Shown here in pieces: positions 43,475-52,001 of a stretch of DNA of 64,000 nt. The position numbers and the translations under genes were made by a program. Numbering within the stretch: position 1 is the first letter of the stretch; every line of letters starts with the position of its first letter. This DNA is from an uncultured Bacillota bacterium (lineage in GTDB: Bacteria; Bacillota; Clostridia; Oscillospirales; Oscillospiraceae), in contig CANPFP010000002.1 of NCBI GenBank assembly GCA_947573385.1, forward strand, positions 1 to 64,000. The letters run 5' to 3'. A model generated the notes under the pieces. The model was not told the DNA's origin. It saw nothing but the letters and a program-made list of their open reading frames with translations, and did not search any database.

Positions 43475-45634
43475 TTGAAGCCAGATAAAGGAAACAACAA
43501 AAAGAATACCTTCGGCCTGATTTCGCTGATTTTGTGGGCGCTGTTTCTCACGCTGATTTTCCGCAGCTGTACCAGCTCCTATAACAGCTCCAATCAGGAG
43601 CAGGTGCCCTACTCCACCTTCCGCCAGTGGGTGGCGGCTGACCTGGTGGAGTCGGTGAAGCTGGAAAGCAGCCTGTTTACCATCACCCTCAAGGAGGGGG
43701 TGGAGGAGCAGGCTAAGGCCTACATTCCCGAGGACAAGGACGAGGAGCAGGGGAACAACATGTTTGCCTGGGTGCCGCTCCAGAACAACCGGGAGACGGT
43801 GTATGTCACCACCCCGCCCCCTATTGCTGACCTGGGACTGGAAGACCTGCTCAATGAGCACGACGTAGACCACCACACCCCGCCGGTGGACAATTCCTCC
43901 CAGATTCTCTACCTGTTCCTCACCACCATCCTGCCCATCGTCATCATGGTGGGAGCTATGGTCTTCCTCATGCGGGGCATCGGCGGCAAGGGTGGCATGG
44001 GCGGCATCGGCGGCGTGGGCAAGGCCAACGCCAAGGTATATGTGGAGAAAAAGACCGGCGTCACCTTTAGGGACGTGGCCGGTCAGGACGAGGCCAAGGA
44101 GAGCCTGGAGGAGATCATCGACATCCTCCACAACCCACAGAAGTACACCGAAATCGGCGCCAAGCTGCCCAAGGGGGCGCTGCTGGTGGGCCCTCCGGGC
44201 ACCGGCAAGACCCTGCTGGCCAAGGCCGTGGCCGGGGAGGCGGGGGTGCCCTTCTTCTCCATCAGCGGCTCCGACTTTGTGGAGATGTTCGTGGGCGTGG
44301 GCGCGTCCCGGGTCCGGGACCTGTTCAAGGAGGCCAGCAAGATGGCCCCCTGCATCATCTTCATCGACGAGATCGACACCATCGGCAAGTCCCGTGACAA
44401 CCGCATGGGGGGCAACGACGAGCGGGAGCAGACCCTGAACCAGCTGCTGGCCGAGCTGGACGGCTTTGACCCCGGCAAGGGCGTGATTGTTCTGGGGGCC
44501 ACCAACCGGCCCGAGGTGCTGGACAAGGCCCTGCTCCGCCCCGGCCGTTTCGACCGGCGCATCACCATCGACCGGCCCAACCTGGCGGGCCGTCTGTCCA
44601 CCCTCCAGGTCCACACCCGGAACATCCGTCTCAGCGAGGACGTGGACCTGAAAAAGATCGCCCTGGCCACCGCCGGCACCGTGGGCGCCGACCTGGCCAA
44701 CCTGGTGAACGAGGCCGCCCTTCGGGCCGTCCGCCATGGCCGCCGGGCGGTCAACCAGGAGGACCTGCTTGCCTCCTTCGAGTTTGTCATCGCCGGCAGC
44801 GAGAAGAAAAACTCAGTGCTCACCCAGTTCGAGCGCAAGCTGGTGGCCTACCACGAGGTGGGCCACGCCATGGTGGCCTACAAGCAGAAGAACGCCGAGC
44901 CGGTGCAGAAAATCACCATTGTTCCCCACACCGAGGGCAGCTTGGGCTACACCCTGCTCATGCCCGAGGAGGACAAGACCAACCTGCGCACCAAAGAGGA
45001 GCTGATGGCCAAGATCGCCGTCTCCATGGGCGGTCGGGCCGCCGAGGAGGTGGTGATGGACACCATGACCAACGGCGCGTCTCAGGATATCCAGGAGGCC
45101 ACCAACATCGCCCGGAATATGGTGGCTATGTACGGCATGAGCGAGGAGTTCGGCATGATGGCCCTGGGGTCGGTCCGCAACCAGTATCTGGAGGGGGGCT
45201 ACGGCCTGGACTGCGCCCAGGACACCGCCGCCGTGATGGATAAGGCGGTGAAGGCCATTCTGGACGTGTGCTATAAGGACGCGGTGGAGGTCATCAAGGC
45301 CAACCGGGAGGATATGGACAAGGTGGTGGCCTACCTGCTGGAGAAGGAGACCATTACCGGCGGCGAGATGGTGGCCATCATCGAGGGCCGGGACCCGGCC
45401 ACCGTGGAGGACGCCTACGCATCCACCAGGAAGGCGAAGCCCCTGCCCGGGGATATCGAGCCCCCCGCCAAGGCCATCCACATGGTCAGCGAGGAGATTA
45501 AGCCCCCCGCCGCTTTGGAGGGGCCGGAGGAGGTCTCTGAGGAGCAGTCCTCTGAGGAGGGGGAGCCGCCCGAATCGGAGCTGCCGCCCGTCCAGCCGGA
45601 GGAGACCCCGGTGGATGAAAACAAGTTGGAGTAA
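43475..45634 (+). CDS. ftsH: ATP-dependent zinc metalloprotease FtsH
   Basis: 719 residues. Two membrane helices (LISLILWALFLTLIF, and ILYLFLTTILPIVIMVGAMV at about 150) flank a periplasm-side domain. The AAA domain has Walker A GPPGTGKTLL, Walker B IIFIDEID and the SRH element LRPGRFDRRI. The metalloprotease has HEVGH (about 465). The C-terminal tail is long, Pro/Glu-rich and disordered. It degrades membrane and regulatory proteins. The TTG at 43475 follows GGAGG at 9 nt; the only earlier in-frame start overlaps poor context. Single-gene unit. Confidence 0.96.
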   Translation: MKPDKGNNKKNTFGLISLILWALFLTLIFRSCTSSYNSSNQEQVPYSTFRQWVAADLVESVKLESSLFTITLKEGVEEQAKAYIPEDKDEEQGNNMFAWVPLQNNRETVYVTTPPPIADLGLEDLLNEHDVDHHTPPVDNSSQILYLFLTTILPIVIMVGAMVFLMRGIGGKGGMGGIGGVGKANAKVYVEKKTGVTFRDVAGQDEAKESLEEIIDILHNPQKYTEIGAKLPKGALLVGPPGTGKTLLAKAVAGEAGVPFFSISGSDFVEMFVGVGASRVRDLFKEASKMAPCIIFIDEIDTIGKSRDNRMGGNDEREQTLNQLLAELDGFDPGKGVIVLGATNRPEVLDKALLRPGRFDRRITIDRPNLAGRLSTLQVHTRNIRLSEDVDLKKIALATAGTVGADLANLVNEAALRAVRHGRRAVNQEDLLASFEFVIAGSEKKNSVLTQFERKLVAYHEVGHAMVAYKQKNAEPVQKITIVPHTEGSLGYTLLMPEEDKTNLRTKEELMAKIAVSMGGRAAEEVVMDTMTNGASQDIQEATNIARNMVAMYGMSEEFGMMALGSVRNQYLEGGYGLDCAQDTAAVMDKAVKAILDVCYKDAVEVIKANREDMDKVVAYLLEKETITGGEMVAIIEGRDPATVEDAYASTRKAKPLPGDIEPPAKAIHMVSEEIKPPAALEGPEEVSEEQSSEEGEPPESELPPVQPEETPVDENKLE

Positions 45635-45638
45635 ACGA

Positions 45639-45664
45639 AAGCGCCGCCCGGCCGGGCGGCGCTA
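45639..45664. terminator. Hairpin between convergent ftsH and the pyruvate-kinase-like gene
   Basis: The palindrome AGCGCCGCCCGG / CCGGGCGGCGCT. A T-rich stretch (ATGTATGTTTTA) follows on the plus strand and a weaker one on the minus. Confidence 0.65.
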
Positions 45665-45680
45665 TGTATGTTTTATCGTC

Positions 45681-46658
45681 TTACCTGCGCGCTTCATTTG
45701 CCGTCCGCACCAAATACTCCATGGCCTGGACAGGCCACTTGCCCGCCGCGGTCTCACCGGTGAGCATCAGGGAAGCGGCCCCATCCAGCACACCGTTGTA
45801 GATGTCGCTCACCTCAGCCCGGGTGGGGACGGGGCGCTGTTCCATGGACCACAGCAGCTGGGTCACCAGGCAGAAGTCCCGGCCCGCCGCACGGCACCGG
45901 GCGGCGATGTCCTTTTGGATGGCGGGCAGCTTCCACAGGGGCATGGAGTTGCCCAGGTCCCCCCGGGCGATGCAGAGCTGGTCGGCTTCGCCGATGATCT
46001 CGTCCAGGTGCTCCAGCCCCTGGTGCTCCTCGATTTTGGCCATGATCTGGACCTGTTTCAGGCCCAGACTGTCCAAAGTCTCCCGCAGGACACGAATGTC
46101 CTGCCGCCCCCGGACAAAGGGCTGGAGGATATGGGTTGTACCGTACTGCCCCGCCTGGCGCAGGTTGTTCAGGTCAGCGGGGGTAAGGGTGGGGGTGTCC
46201 ACGTCGGTTCCCAGGATGGACAGGCTCTTGCGGCTGAGCAGCGGCCCGCCCCGGACCACCCGGCACAGCAGCACGGTGGGGCTGGAGCGCTTTACCTCCA
46301 GGAGCAGGGCGCCATCGTCAATGGAAATCTGCTGCCCCCGCCGGGCGGATTTGAGGATGCCCTGGGGGACAGGGATGCCGCCGTCCCCCAGCAGGACCTC
46401 GTCTCCCTCACGCAGGGGGACGGGCCGGGGCAGCTCCCCCACCCGCAGCTCCGGGCCCTGGAGGTCCAGAATGAGGTGGGCGTCCTCACACCCCGCCCGC
46501 CGGGCGGCGGGCCAGTACAGCTCCTCCAGAAGGGGGGCACATTTGTCCAGACTGGTATGGGACAGATTGACCCGGATGCCTGTCATTCCCGCCCGAAACA
46601 ATTTGTCCAGGATAGCCCGCTTGGCGCAGGGGTCCCCCAGGGTAGCGTAAAAGTCCAT
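45681..46658 (-). CDS. Pyruvate-kinase-like protein lacking the C-terminal domain
   Basis: 325 residues (typical pyruvate kinase is 470-585). The A barrel and B domain are present: ATLGDPCAKRAIL, RVNLSHTS, DLQGPELR (family GPKIR, so Lys is replaced by Glu), SIDDGALLLEV, MAKIEEHQG with the catalytic Lys, ARGDLG, VTQLLWSM and PTRAEVSDI. The allosteric C domain is absent. The ATG at 46658 follows GGGGAG. It could be a minor, unregulated pyruvate kinase or a paralog with another role; the usual full-length enzyme would be elsewhere. Confidence 0.82.
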   Translation of the reverse strand: MDFYATLGDPCAKRAILDKLFRAGMTGIRVNLSHTSLDKCAPLLEELYWPAARRAGCEDAHLILDLQGPELRVGELPRPVPLREGDEVLLGDGGIPVPQGILKSARRGQQISIDDGALLLEVKRSSPTVLLCRVVRGGPLLSRKSLSILGTDVDTPTLTPADLNNLRQAGQYGTTHILQPFVRGRQDIRVLRETLDSLGLKQVQIMAKIEEHQGLEHLDEIIGEADQLCIARGDLGNSMPLWKLPAIQKDIAARCRAAGRDFCLVTQLLWSMEQRPVPTRAEVSDIYNGVLDGAASLMLTGETAAGKWPVQAMEYLVRTANEARR

Positions 46659-46728
46659 TGTGATCTCCCCTTGTTCGGTCGTTTCTTCTATTATGAGGGG
46701 GAAATGCCGGGAAGTCAAGGGTTCCCAC

Positions 46729-46757
46729 TTGCCCTTTTTCGAGTTTTCCGCTATAAT
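46729..46757 (+). promoter_or_regulatory. Promoter of yqgF
   Basis: TTGCCC (46729-46734), 17-bp spacer, TATAAT (46752-46757), 24 bp before the ATG. Confidence 0.7.
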
Positions 46758-46781
46758 AGGCTGGAAGAGAGGAGAGATACC

Positions 46782-47204
46782 ATGCGCATCATGGCTATTG
46801 ATTACGGCGACGCCCACACCGGGGTGGCAGTGTCCGATCCCACCGGGTTTTTGGCAGGGACCACCACCACCATCAACAGCTGGAGACAGGAGGTTGTGGT
46901 GGACCGGCTGGCCCGGCTCATTGAGGAGCACCGCCCTGATGAGGTGGTGCTGGGTTTCCCCAAAAACATGGACGGTACCGACGGGAAAAAAGCCGGTCTC
47001 TACCGAGAGCTGGCCGCCGCCCTGGAGGAGGTCACTGGCATGAAAATTATTCTCTGGGACGAGCGGCGCACCACCATTGACGCCCACCAGATTTTGTTTA
47101 ACCAGGGTAAAGATGGCCGGAAACGGAGAAAAATTGTGGACGCCATGGCGGCGTCTCTGATTTTGGAGAACTATCTGGACTTTAAGCGAATGAAACAGGA
47201 GTGA
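46782..47204 (+). CDS. yqgF: Putative pre-16S rRNA nuclease YqgF/RuvX
   Basis: 140 residues with the RNase-H-like fold: MAIDYGDAHTGVAVSD (first catalytic Asp), VVLGFPKNMDGTDG, LWDERRTT (Glu) and KIVDAMAASLILENYL (last Asp). The family finishes the 5' end of 16S rRNA and was earlier called a Holliday-junction resolvase. GGAGAG precedes the ATG. A barnase-like lipoprotein gene follows after 6 bp, so the two are likely one transcript. Confidence 0.92.
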   Translation: MRIMAIDYGDAHTGVAVSDPTGFLAGTTTTINSWRQEVVVDRLARLIEEHRPDEVVLGFPKNMDGTDGKKAGLYRELAAALEEVTGMKIILWDERRTTIDAHQILFNQGKDGRKRRKIVDAMAASLILENYLDFKRMKQE

Positions 47205-47210
47205 TTTGTT

Positions 47211-47831
47211 ATGAGACGACGTACATCGGGACTGCTGCTGTCCCTGCTGATGCTGGTGAGTCTCACCGCCTGCGGTACGGACCAGGGCTTTGCCCCTGAG
47301 ACATCCAACGACACAATATGGGCTGTTGTGCCGGACGGCTCTTCAGCGACGGAGAGCAGCCGGACGCCGGAGGACGGCAGCCAGGAGGGCAATTTCCCGG
47401 ACAGCAGTCAGCTCTGGTATAACAGCGGCTCGGCGGAGGGCAACCGTCCCGACGGCAAGAGCAGCGAGGGCAACAGCACCGTCGACGAGGATGGCTGGTA
47501 CTCCTCCAAGGAGGAGGTGGCCCTGTACATCCACCTGTATGGCGACCTGCCCGACAACTATGTGACCAAAGACGAGGCGGAGGACGCCGGCTGGAGCGGC
47601 GGCAATGTGGAGCGGTACACCGGCGAAGGCACCGCCATCGGCGGGTCCCGCTTCGGCAACCGGGAGGGTTTGCTGCCCAAGGAACAGGGCCGGACCTATA
47701 CCGAGTGCGACATCGACACCGTGGGGGGAAACTCCCGGGGGGCCAAACGCATCGTCTTCTCCAATGACGGGCTGGTCTACTACACCGACGACCACTACGA
47801 GAGCTTTGAGCTGCTGTATGGGGAGCCGTAA
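47211..47831 (+). CDS. Surface lipoprotein with barnase-type ribonuclease domain
   Basis: 206 residues. Lipoprotein signal (LLMLVSLTACGTDQG, lipid Cys about residue 22), a Ser/Gly-rich linker (about 35-95), and a C-terminal domain closely following barnase (about 100-206). Matching elements are DLPDNYVTKDEAEDAGW, the IGG-then-NREGLLPKE segment, GRTYTECDIDT, AKRIVFS and TDDHYESF. The catalytic Glu, both Arg and the general-acid His of barnase are all in place, so it should cleave RNA outside the cell. No barstar-like gene was seen. 6 bp after yqgF; convergent with a SUKH-domain gene. Confidence 0.85.
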   Translation: MRRRTSGLLLSLLMLVSLTACGTDQGFAPETSNDTIWAVVPDGSSATESSRTPEDGSQEGNFPDSSQLWYNSGSAEGNRPDGKSSEGNSTVDEDGWYSSKEEVALYIHLYGDLPDNYVTKDEAEDAGWSGGNVERYTGEGTAIGGSRFGNREGLLPKEQGRTYTECDIDTVGGNSRGAKRIVFSNDGLVYYTDDHYESFELLYGEP

Positions 47832-47836
47832 ACCGA

Positions 47837-47868
47837 CACAGGCCCCGCCGTGACCGGCGGGGCCTGTT
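47837..47868. terminator. Terminator between convergent barnase-like and LRR/SUKH genes
   Basis: Perfect 13-bp stem ACAGGCCCCGCCG / CGGCGGGGCCTGT with a TGAC loop, followed by TCGTCTATTTT. Confidence 0.75.
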
Positions 47869-47871
47869 CGT

Positions 47872-49200
47872 CTATTTTGGGGCGGTTCCGTCCAGAAAAT
47901 CCCGGAGCCAGTCCAGAAAGTCCAGGCCGTTGCCGTAGGGGGCGATCCCCACATCGGACATGTCCCACACCTCGCCCTTGGCTCCGCCGCAGACGATGAG
48001 CCGGTAGGACTGCCCGCAGCCCCGGTCCACCAGTTCCAGCTGCCCGTTTGTGGTGGCGGCTTCGATCTTCCGATCGGTGGCGGAGTCGTCATCTTCCCAG
48101 CACCAGCTTTCCCGGTGGGAGAACCGCTTTTTGATCCCCTCCGGGTTGTAAAGCACCTCCGACAGGGGCGGGAACTTGTAGGAGAAAGAGTCAAGCTTCA
48201 CCTGGAAACCGTCGCCGATCTGGGTGAGAAAAGCCACATATTCCTTGGGCAGCTTCACGCCGGTTTTCTCCTGAAAGGCGGTGACCTCTGTCCGTTTCAG
48301 GGGCGGCCCAGGGGTGACGCCCAGCTTTTCCAGACGTTCCCGGACCTCCTCTATGGCGGTTTTGATCTCCTCGGCGGACTTGCCCGCCTTTTTCAACCCC
48401 AGCTTCTTTCGCTCAATGCCCAGAATGTGCTCCCGGCCTTTGAATGCGGACAGGTCCGTCACCTGGGTCTTGCGCAGGTTCAGGTCGTTCAGCCTGGGCA
48501 GGTCGGCCAGACAGGACACGTCCTCCACCGCCGTGCCGTACAGCCAGACCATCTCCAGGGTGGGGATGGCTGCCAGCGGGGACACGTCGGTCACCTTGGT
48601 GCAGCTTAACGTGAGCTCCTTCAGGCTGGGGTGCCCCGCCAGAGGGGACAGGTCGGAGACGGCGGTGTCCACAAGGGAGAGCCTTTCCAGGCTTGGGCAG
48701 TCTGTCAGAGGGGCCAAATCACTGAGATTTGGGTTGTTATTGAGATTGAGCCACGCAAGGGACTCCATGCCCCGCAGGCACTCCAAATCGTCGATTTCCG
48801 AGACAGAGAGGGAGGACAGCTTGCCGGGCAGCTTTGGCATGTTGCAGCGGGGGGTAGTGTGAAGGTGCAGGTTCTGCAATTCTTTCAGCGCTGACAGGTC
48901 GCAGGGAAGAAATTCCGGCCCGCCGCTGACGGTGAGGTGCAGTAAGCCGGGAAGCTCCGCCAGGGGGGAAATATCCCGCACTTGGCACTGGTAAAGCGTC
49001 ACCTCGTCCAGCCCTTGAAGCCTGGCCAGCGGAGAGATATCCACCAGCGGCGGGCGGGACTTGGTGGAAAAATAATGGAAGATATACCGCCGGTCGTTGT
49101 GGATAGAGGTCTTGTAGATCATCTCCGGCTCGGTGTTGTTGAGCCGGGCCATTTCGGCAAAGACCTCCCGCTCCAGCGGGGTCAGCTCGTAGTCCTTCAC
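47872..49200 (-). CDS. Leucine-rich-repeat protein with C-terminal SMI1/KNR4 (SUKH) domain
   Basis: 442 residues, no signal peptide, so cytoplasmic. Residues about 55-265 are roughly eight 22-residue leucine-rich repeats ending in the D(V/L/I)SPLA pattern. A charged helical linker follows (about 270-310), then a SUKH domain (about 310-440: EVTAFQEKTGVKLPKEYVAF, GDGFQVKL, and a late GNGLDFLDWL). SUKH proteins are frequent immunity proteins against nuclease and other toxins, which makes the convergent barnase-like neighbour notable. It ends 5 bp before the amylase gene region on the same strand, so co-transcription with that gene is possible. Confidence 0.72.
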   Translation of the reverse strand: MKDYELTPLEREVFAEMARLNNTEPEMIYKTSIHNDRRYIFHYFSTKSRPPLVDISPLARLQGLDEVTLYQCQVRDISPLAELPGLLHLTVSGGPEFLPCDLSALKELQNLHLHTTPRCNMPKLPGKLSSLSVSEIDDLECLRGMESLAWLNLNNNPNLSDLAPLTDCPSLERLSLVDTAVSDLSPLAGHPSLKELTLSCTKVTDVSPLAAIPTLEMVWLYGTAVEDVSCLADLPRLNDLNLRKTQVTDLSAFKGREHILGIERKKLGLKKAGKSAEEIKTAIEEVRERLEKLGVTPGPPLKRTEVTAFQEKTGVKLPKEYVAFLTQIGDGFQVKLDSFSYKFPPLSEVLYNPEGIKKRFSHRESWCWEDDDSATDRKIEAATTNGQLELVDRGCGQSYRLIVCGGAKGEVWDMSDVGIAPYGNGLDFLDWLRDFLDGTAPK

Positions 49201-49205
49201 GGCTG

Positions 49206-50519
49206 TTACCTCTCACACTTCCAGAAAAACGCGCTGTATGGGGGAAGCTCGGAGCCTCCGCCGAAGTCATGCTTTTCCCCGGAAATCAGGTCAACCGCCA
49301 GGCCGCAGCCGGCGTCGAAGTGGGCGGTGTAGGGGGCGGCGTCGGCGTTGATGGCCACCAGCACCCGCTCCTCGCTGCACTTGCGCTCGAAGATAATCTG
49401 CTTGTTGGTGAGCACCACGTTTCGGTAAGCCCCGTAGCACAGGGCCTTGCTGCCCTTTTTGGCCTCGGCCAGCTTGGAAATCCAGGCGGTGAGGTCGTTC
49501 CACTCGGGCTTTTCCAGAGCGGGGCGGAGCTCGGCATCGCTGCCGCGGCCCTTGGCGCCCTTCATCCCCCACTCGCTGCCGTAATAGACTGCGGGCACGC
49601 CGGGCATCCCGAAGGCCATGGCGTAGGCCACAGGCAGGTGGTCGGGGTTGGTGAGCTGAGAGGCGATGCGATTTACGTCGTGGTTGTCCAGGAAGCTGAG
49701 CAGATGCCTGCCCTTGTACAGGGTCCACTGCTCCGGGCCGAACTGCCGGGCCAGGGAGTGGCCGATCTCAAACATATTCATGGAGTTGAAGGCGGACCAC
49801 AGCCCCTTGTAGCACTCGTAGTTGGTCACCGAGTGGCACATGTCGTCGGCCATCCAGCGGTTGTAGTCCCCGTGGAGGGTCTCGCCCATGAGCACGAAGT
49901 CGGGCTTGAGGGTGTTGACAAAGCCCCGCAGCTGCTTCAAATACTCCGGGGGCAGGCAGTAGGCTACGTCCAGCCGCAGGCCGTCGATGCCGAAGCGGTC
50001 CACCCAGGAGCGGATGGCGTCGAACTGGTGCTGGACCACCGCAGGGTTGAACAGGTTCAGCTTGACCAGCTCGTTGTGGCCCTCCCAGCCCTCGTACCAG
50101 AAGCCGTCATTATAGTTGGTATTGCCGTCGAAGCTGATGTGGAACCAGTCCTTGTAGGGGCTGTCCCACTTTTTCTCCTGCACGTCCTTAAAGGCCCAGA
50201 AGCCCCGGCCCACGTGGTTGAACACCCCGTCCAGCATTACCCGGATGCCGGCGTCGTGGAAGGCCTGGCAGACCTTGGCCAGGTCGTCGTCGTCGCCCAG
50301 GCGGGGGTCCGTGTGGAAGTAGTCCCGGGTGTCGTAGCCGTGGCGGTCGCTGTCGAACACCGGGTTGAGCAGGACGGTGTCCGCCCCCACCCTTTTGATA
50401 TGCTCCACCCAGTCCAGCAGACGCAGGATGCGGTGCTCAGCGACGCCGTCGTTTTCCGCCGGCGCGCCGCACAGGCCCAGGGGATAGATTTGATAGATGA
50501 CTGTCTCGTCAAACCACAT
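49206..50519 (-). CDS. Alpha-amylase family glycoside hydrolase (GH13), cytoplasmic
   Basis: 437 residues, no signal peptide. GH13 regions are all present: DGVFNHVG (I), GLRLDVAYC (II, nucleophile Asp), LMGETLHGD (III, acid Glu) and FLDNHDVNRI (IV, transition-state Asp). The barrel starts near residue 5 (VIYQIYPLG) and a short beta domain closes the protein. Related to maltogenic-type amylases or alpha-glucosidases acting on malto-oligosaccharides; exact specificity is not visible. First gene upstream of the LRR/SUKH gene on the minus strand. Confidence 0.88.
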   Translation of the reverse strand: MWFDETVIYQIYPLGLCGAPAENDGVAEHRILRLLDWVEHIKRVGADTVLLNPVFDSDRHGYDTRDYFHTDPRLGDDDDLAKVCQAFHDAGIRVMLDGVFNHVGRGFWAFKDVQEKKWDSPYKDWFHISFDGNTNYNDGFWYEGWEGHNELVKLNLFNPAVVQHQFDAIRSWVDRFGIDGLRLDVAYCLPPEYLKQLRGFVNTLKPDFVLMGETLHGDYNRWMADDMCHSVTNYECYKGLWSAFNSMNMFEIGHSLARQFGPEQWTLYKGRHLLSFLDNHDVNRIASQLTNPDHLPVAYAMAFGMPGVPAVYYGSEWGMKGAKGRGSDAELRPALEKPEWNDLTAWISKLAEAKKGSKALCYGAYRNVVLTNKQIIFERKCSEERVLVAINADAAPYTAHFDAGCGLAVDLISGEKHDFGGGSELPPYSAFFWKCER

Positions 50520-50679
50520 AACGATCTCTCCTTTCGCCCGGAGGGGCGAGTTGTTGTCTTCCCTATCATACTACTTTTTTTCGGATATCGCAAGGCTTCG
50601 TGTGCAGGGCAGGGACAGAGACCTTACCCTGCATATGGGAAACGTCAAGGAGGGGATGGGGCAGCGCCCTGGAAAAATG

Positions 50680-51810
50680 TTACTTCAGCGCGTCAGACAC
50701 CTTCATCAGTGTCTCCTCATGGGTGTGGTCCACCAGATGGGTGTAAATTTTGCCGGTGGTGGCGGGGGTGGCGTGGCCCAGGGCTTTGCCGATGTCGAAG
50801 AGGGGTACCCCCTGGAAGGAGGCCACGGTGGCAAAGGAGTGGCGCAGGCCGTGGAGGGTGACCCGGGGCAGGTCGTTTTTTCGCACAAACCGGGTGAAGG
50901 CCAGAGACAGGGCGTTGGGGGAGTAAGGCAGGCCCTTGTGGTCCAGCACCACAAACTGGCTGGGCTCTTTCAGCTTGCCTTCCCGCAGCCAGGTCTCCTG
51001 GCGCGCCTGTTCCAGCTGGAGCAGCCGGGCCACGTCGTCCGGGAGGAACAGGGTGCGCACCGACGAGCGGGTTTTGGTCTCCTTCTGAACGATGGTGGCC
51101 CCAAAGGCGGTGCGGGCCTCCCGGATGTAGAGCAGCTGGCGCTGGTAGTCAATACACTCCCATTTCAGTCCGCAGACCTCCTCCCGGCGCATCCCCAGGC
51201 TGCCTGCCAGCTTGACGCACAGCTCCAGAGGGTGGCCCTCCACCAGGGTGTACAGCCGTTTCAGCTCCTCAGGGCGGTAGTAGGAGGCCTCCTTCTGCTT
51301 GACACGGGGGGGCTCCACCCGGTCCATGGGGGAGACGGGAAGCTTGTCCTGCCGCACCGCCGACCGAAGGGAGGAGGACAGCAGGTCATGGTGCCGCCGC
51401 AGGGTGTTGCCGGACAGGTTGGCGCTCTGCTGGACCTGGATATAGTATTGCTGAATGTCCATAGGGGTGAGCTTGAGCAGGGGGATATGTCCCAGGGCCG
51501 GGAGGAGGTGGTTGTCAATAATCTTCTGGTAGCCGTATACCGTGGTCTCCGCACGGGTGGGCCGGACGATTGTCTCCATCCAGCTCTCCAGCCAGTCGGC
51601 CAGGGTGAGGTCATGCTTGGGGGTGCGCAGCTCCTCCTCACGGTGGGTGAGGAAATTCCGCAGCCCCGCCCGGGCGGCGTAGAGGGTGCGGTAGGTCTGA
51701 TAGCGTTTCATCCGCTTTCCGTCCTTATCCTTGCCTAAATCCATGCTCACATAGTAGATTTTCCGCTGATCGTCGTAGGAAATGTTACGCTCCACAGTCT
51801 TTCTTGCCAT
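50680..51810 (-). CDS. Tyrosine-type site-specific recombinase/integrase
   Basis: 376 residues. N-terminal Arm-binding-like segment (about 1-55), SAM-like core-binding domain (about 65-170), and catalytic domain with SLGMRREEVCGL (Arg), HGLRHSFATVA (HxxR), LGHATPATTGKIYTH (His, then nucleophile Tyr). It resembles phage/ICE integrases. No excisionase, other phage or conjugation genes, or tRNA gene flank it, so it is either a relic of a lost element or a domesticated recombinase. Confidence 0.9.
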   Translation of the reverse strand: MARKTVERNISYDDQRKIYYVSMDLGKDKDGKRMKRYQTYRTLYAARAGLRNFLTHREEELRTPKHDLTLADWLESWMETIVRPTRAETTVYGYQKIIDNHLLPALGHIPLLKLTPMDIQQYYIQVQQSANLSGNTLRRHHDLLSSSLRSAVRQDKLPVSPMDRVEPPRVKQKEASYYRPEELKRLYTLVEGHPLELCVKLAGSLGMRREEVCGLKWECIDYQRQLLYIREARTAFGATIVQKETKTRSSVRTLFLPDDVARLLQLEQARQETWLREGKLKEPSQFVVLDHKGLPYSPNALSLAFTRFVRKNDLPRVTLHGLRHSFATVASFQGVPLFDIGKALGHATPATTGKIYTHLVDHTHEETLMKVSDALK

Positions 51811-52001
51811 AGTAATTTACCTCCATATCTTTCTTTTGGGCACTGTTCCGCCGGAATTGGTGGAAAATTCTCCCTAACAAGAAATATGGGACATAACAGG
51901 GCCAGATACAAGCTAAAAATGTTCTAAAATGACGAAATTTGTCGAAAACCTTCCAGAGCGGGAGCTTCTGTGGTAAAATAAAGGAAACAGGAGGGATGTC
52001 T

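Noticed and set aside
50680..51810. Prophage or integrative element
   Set aside because: Only the integrase is present; flanking genes are metabolic or housekeeping and no attachment repeats are visible.
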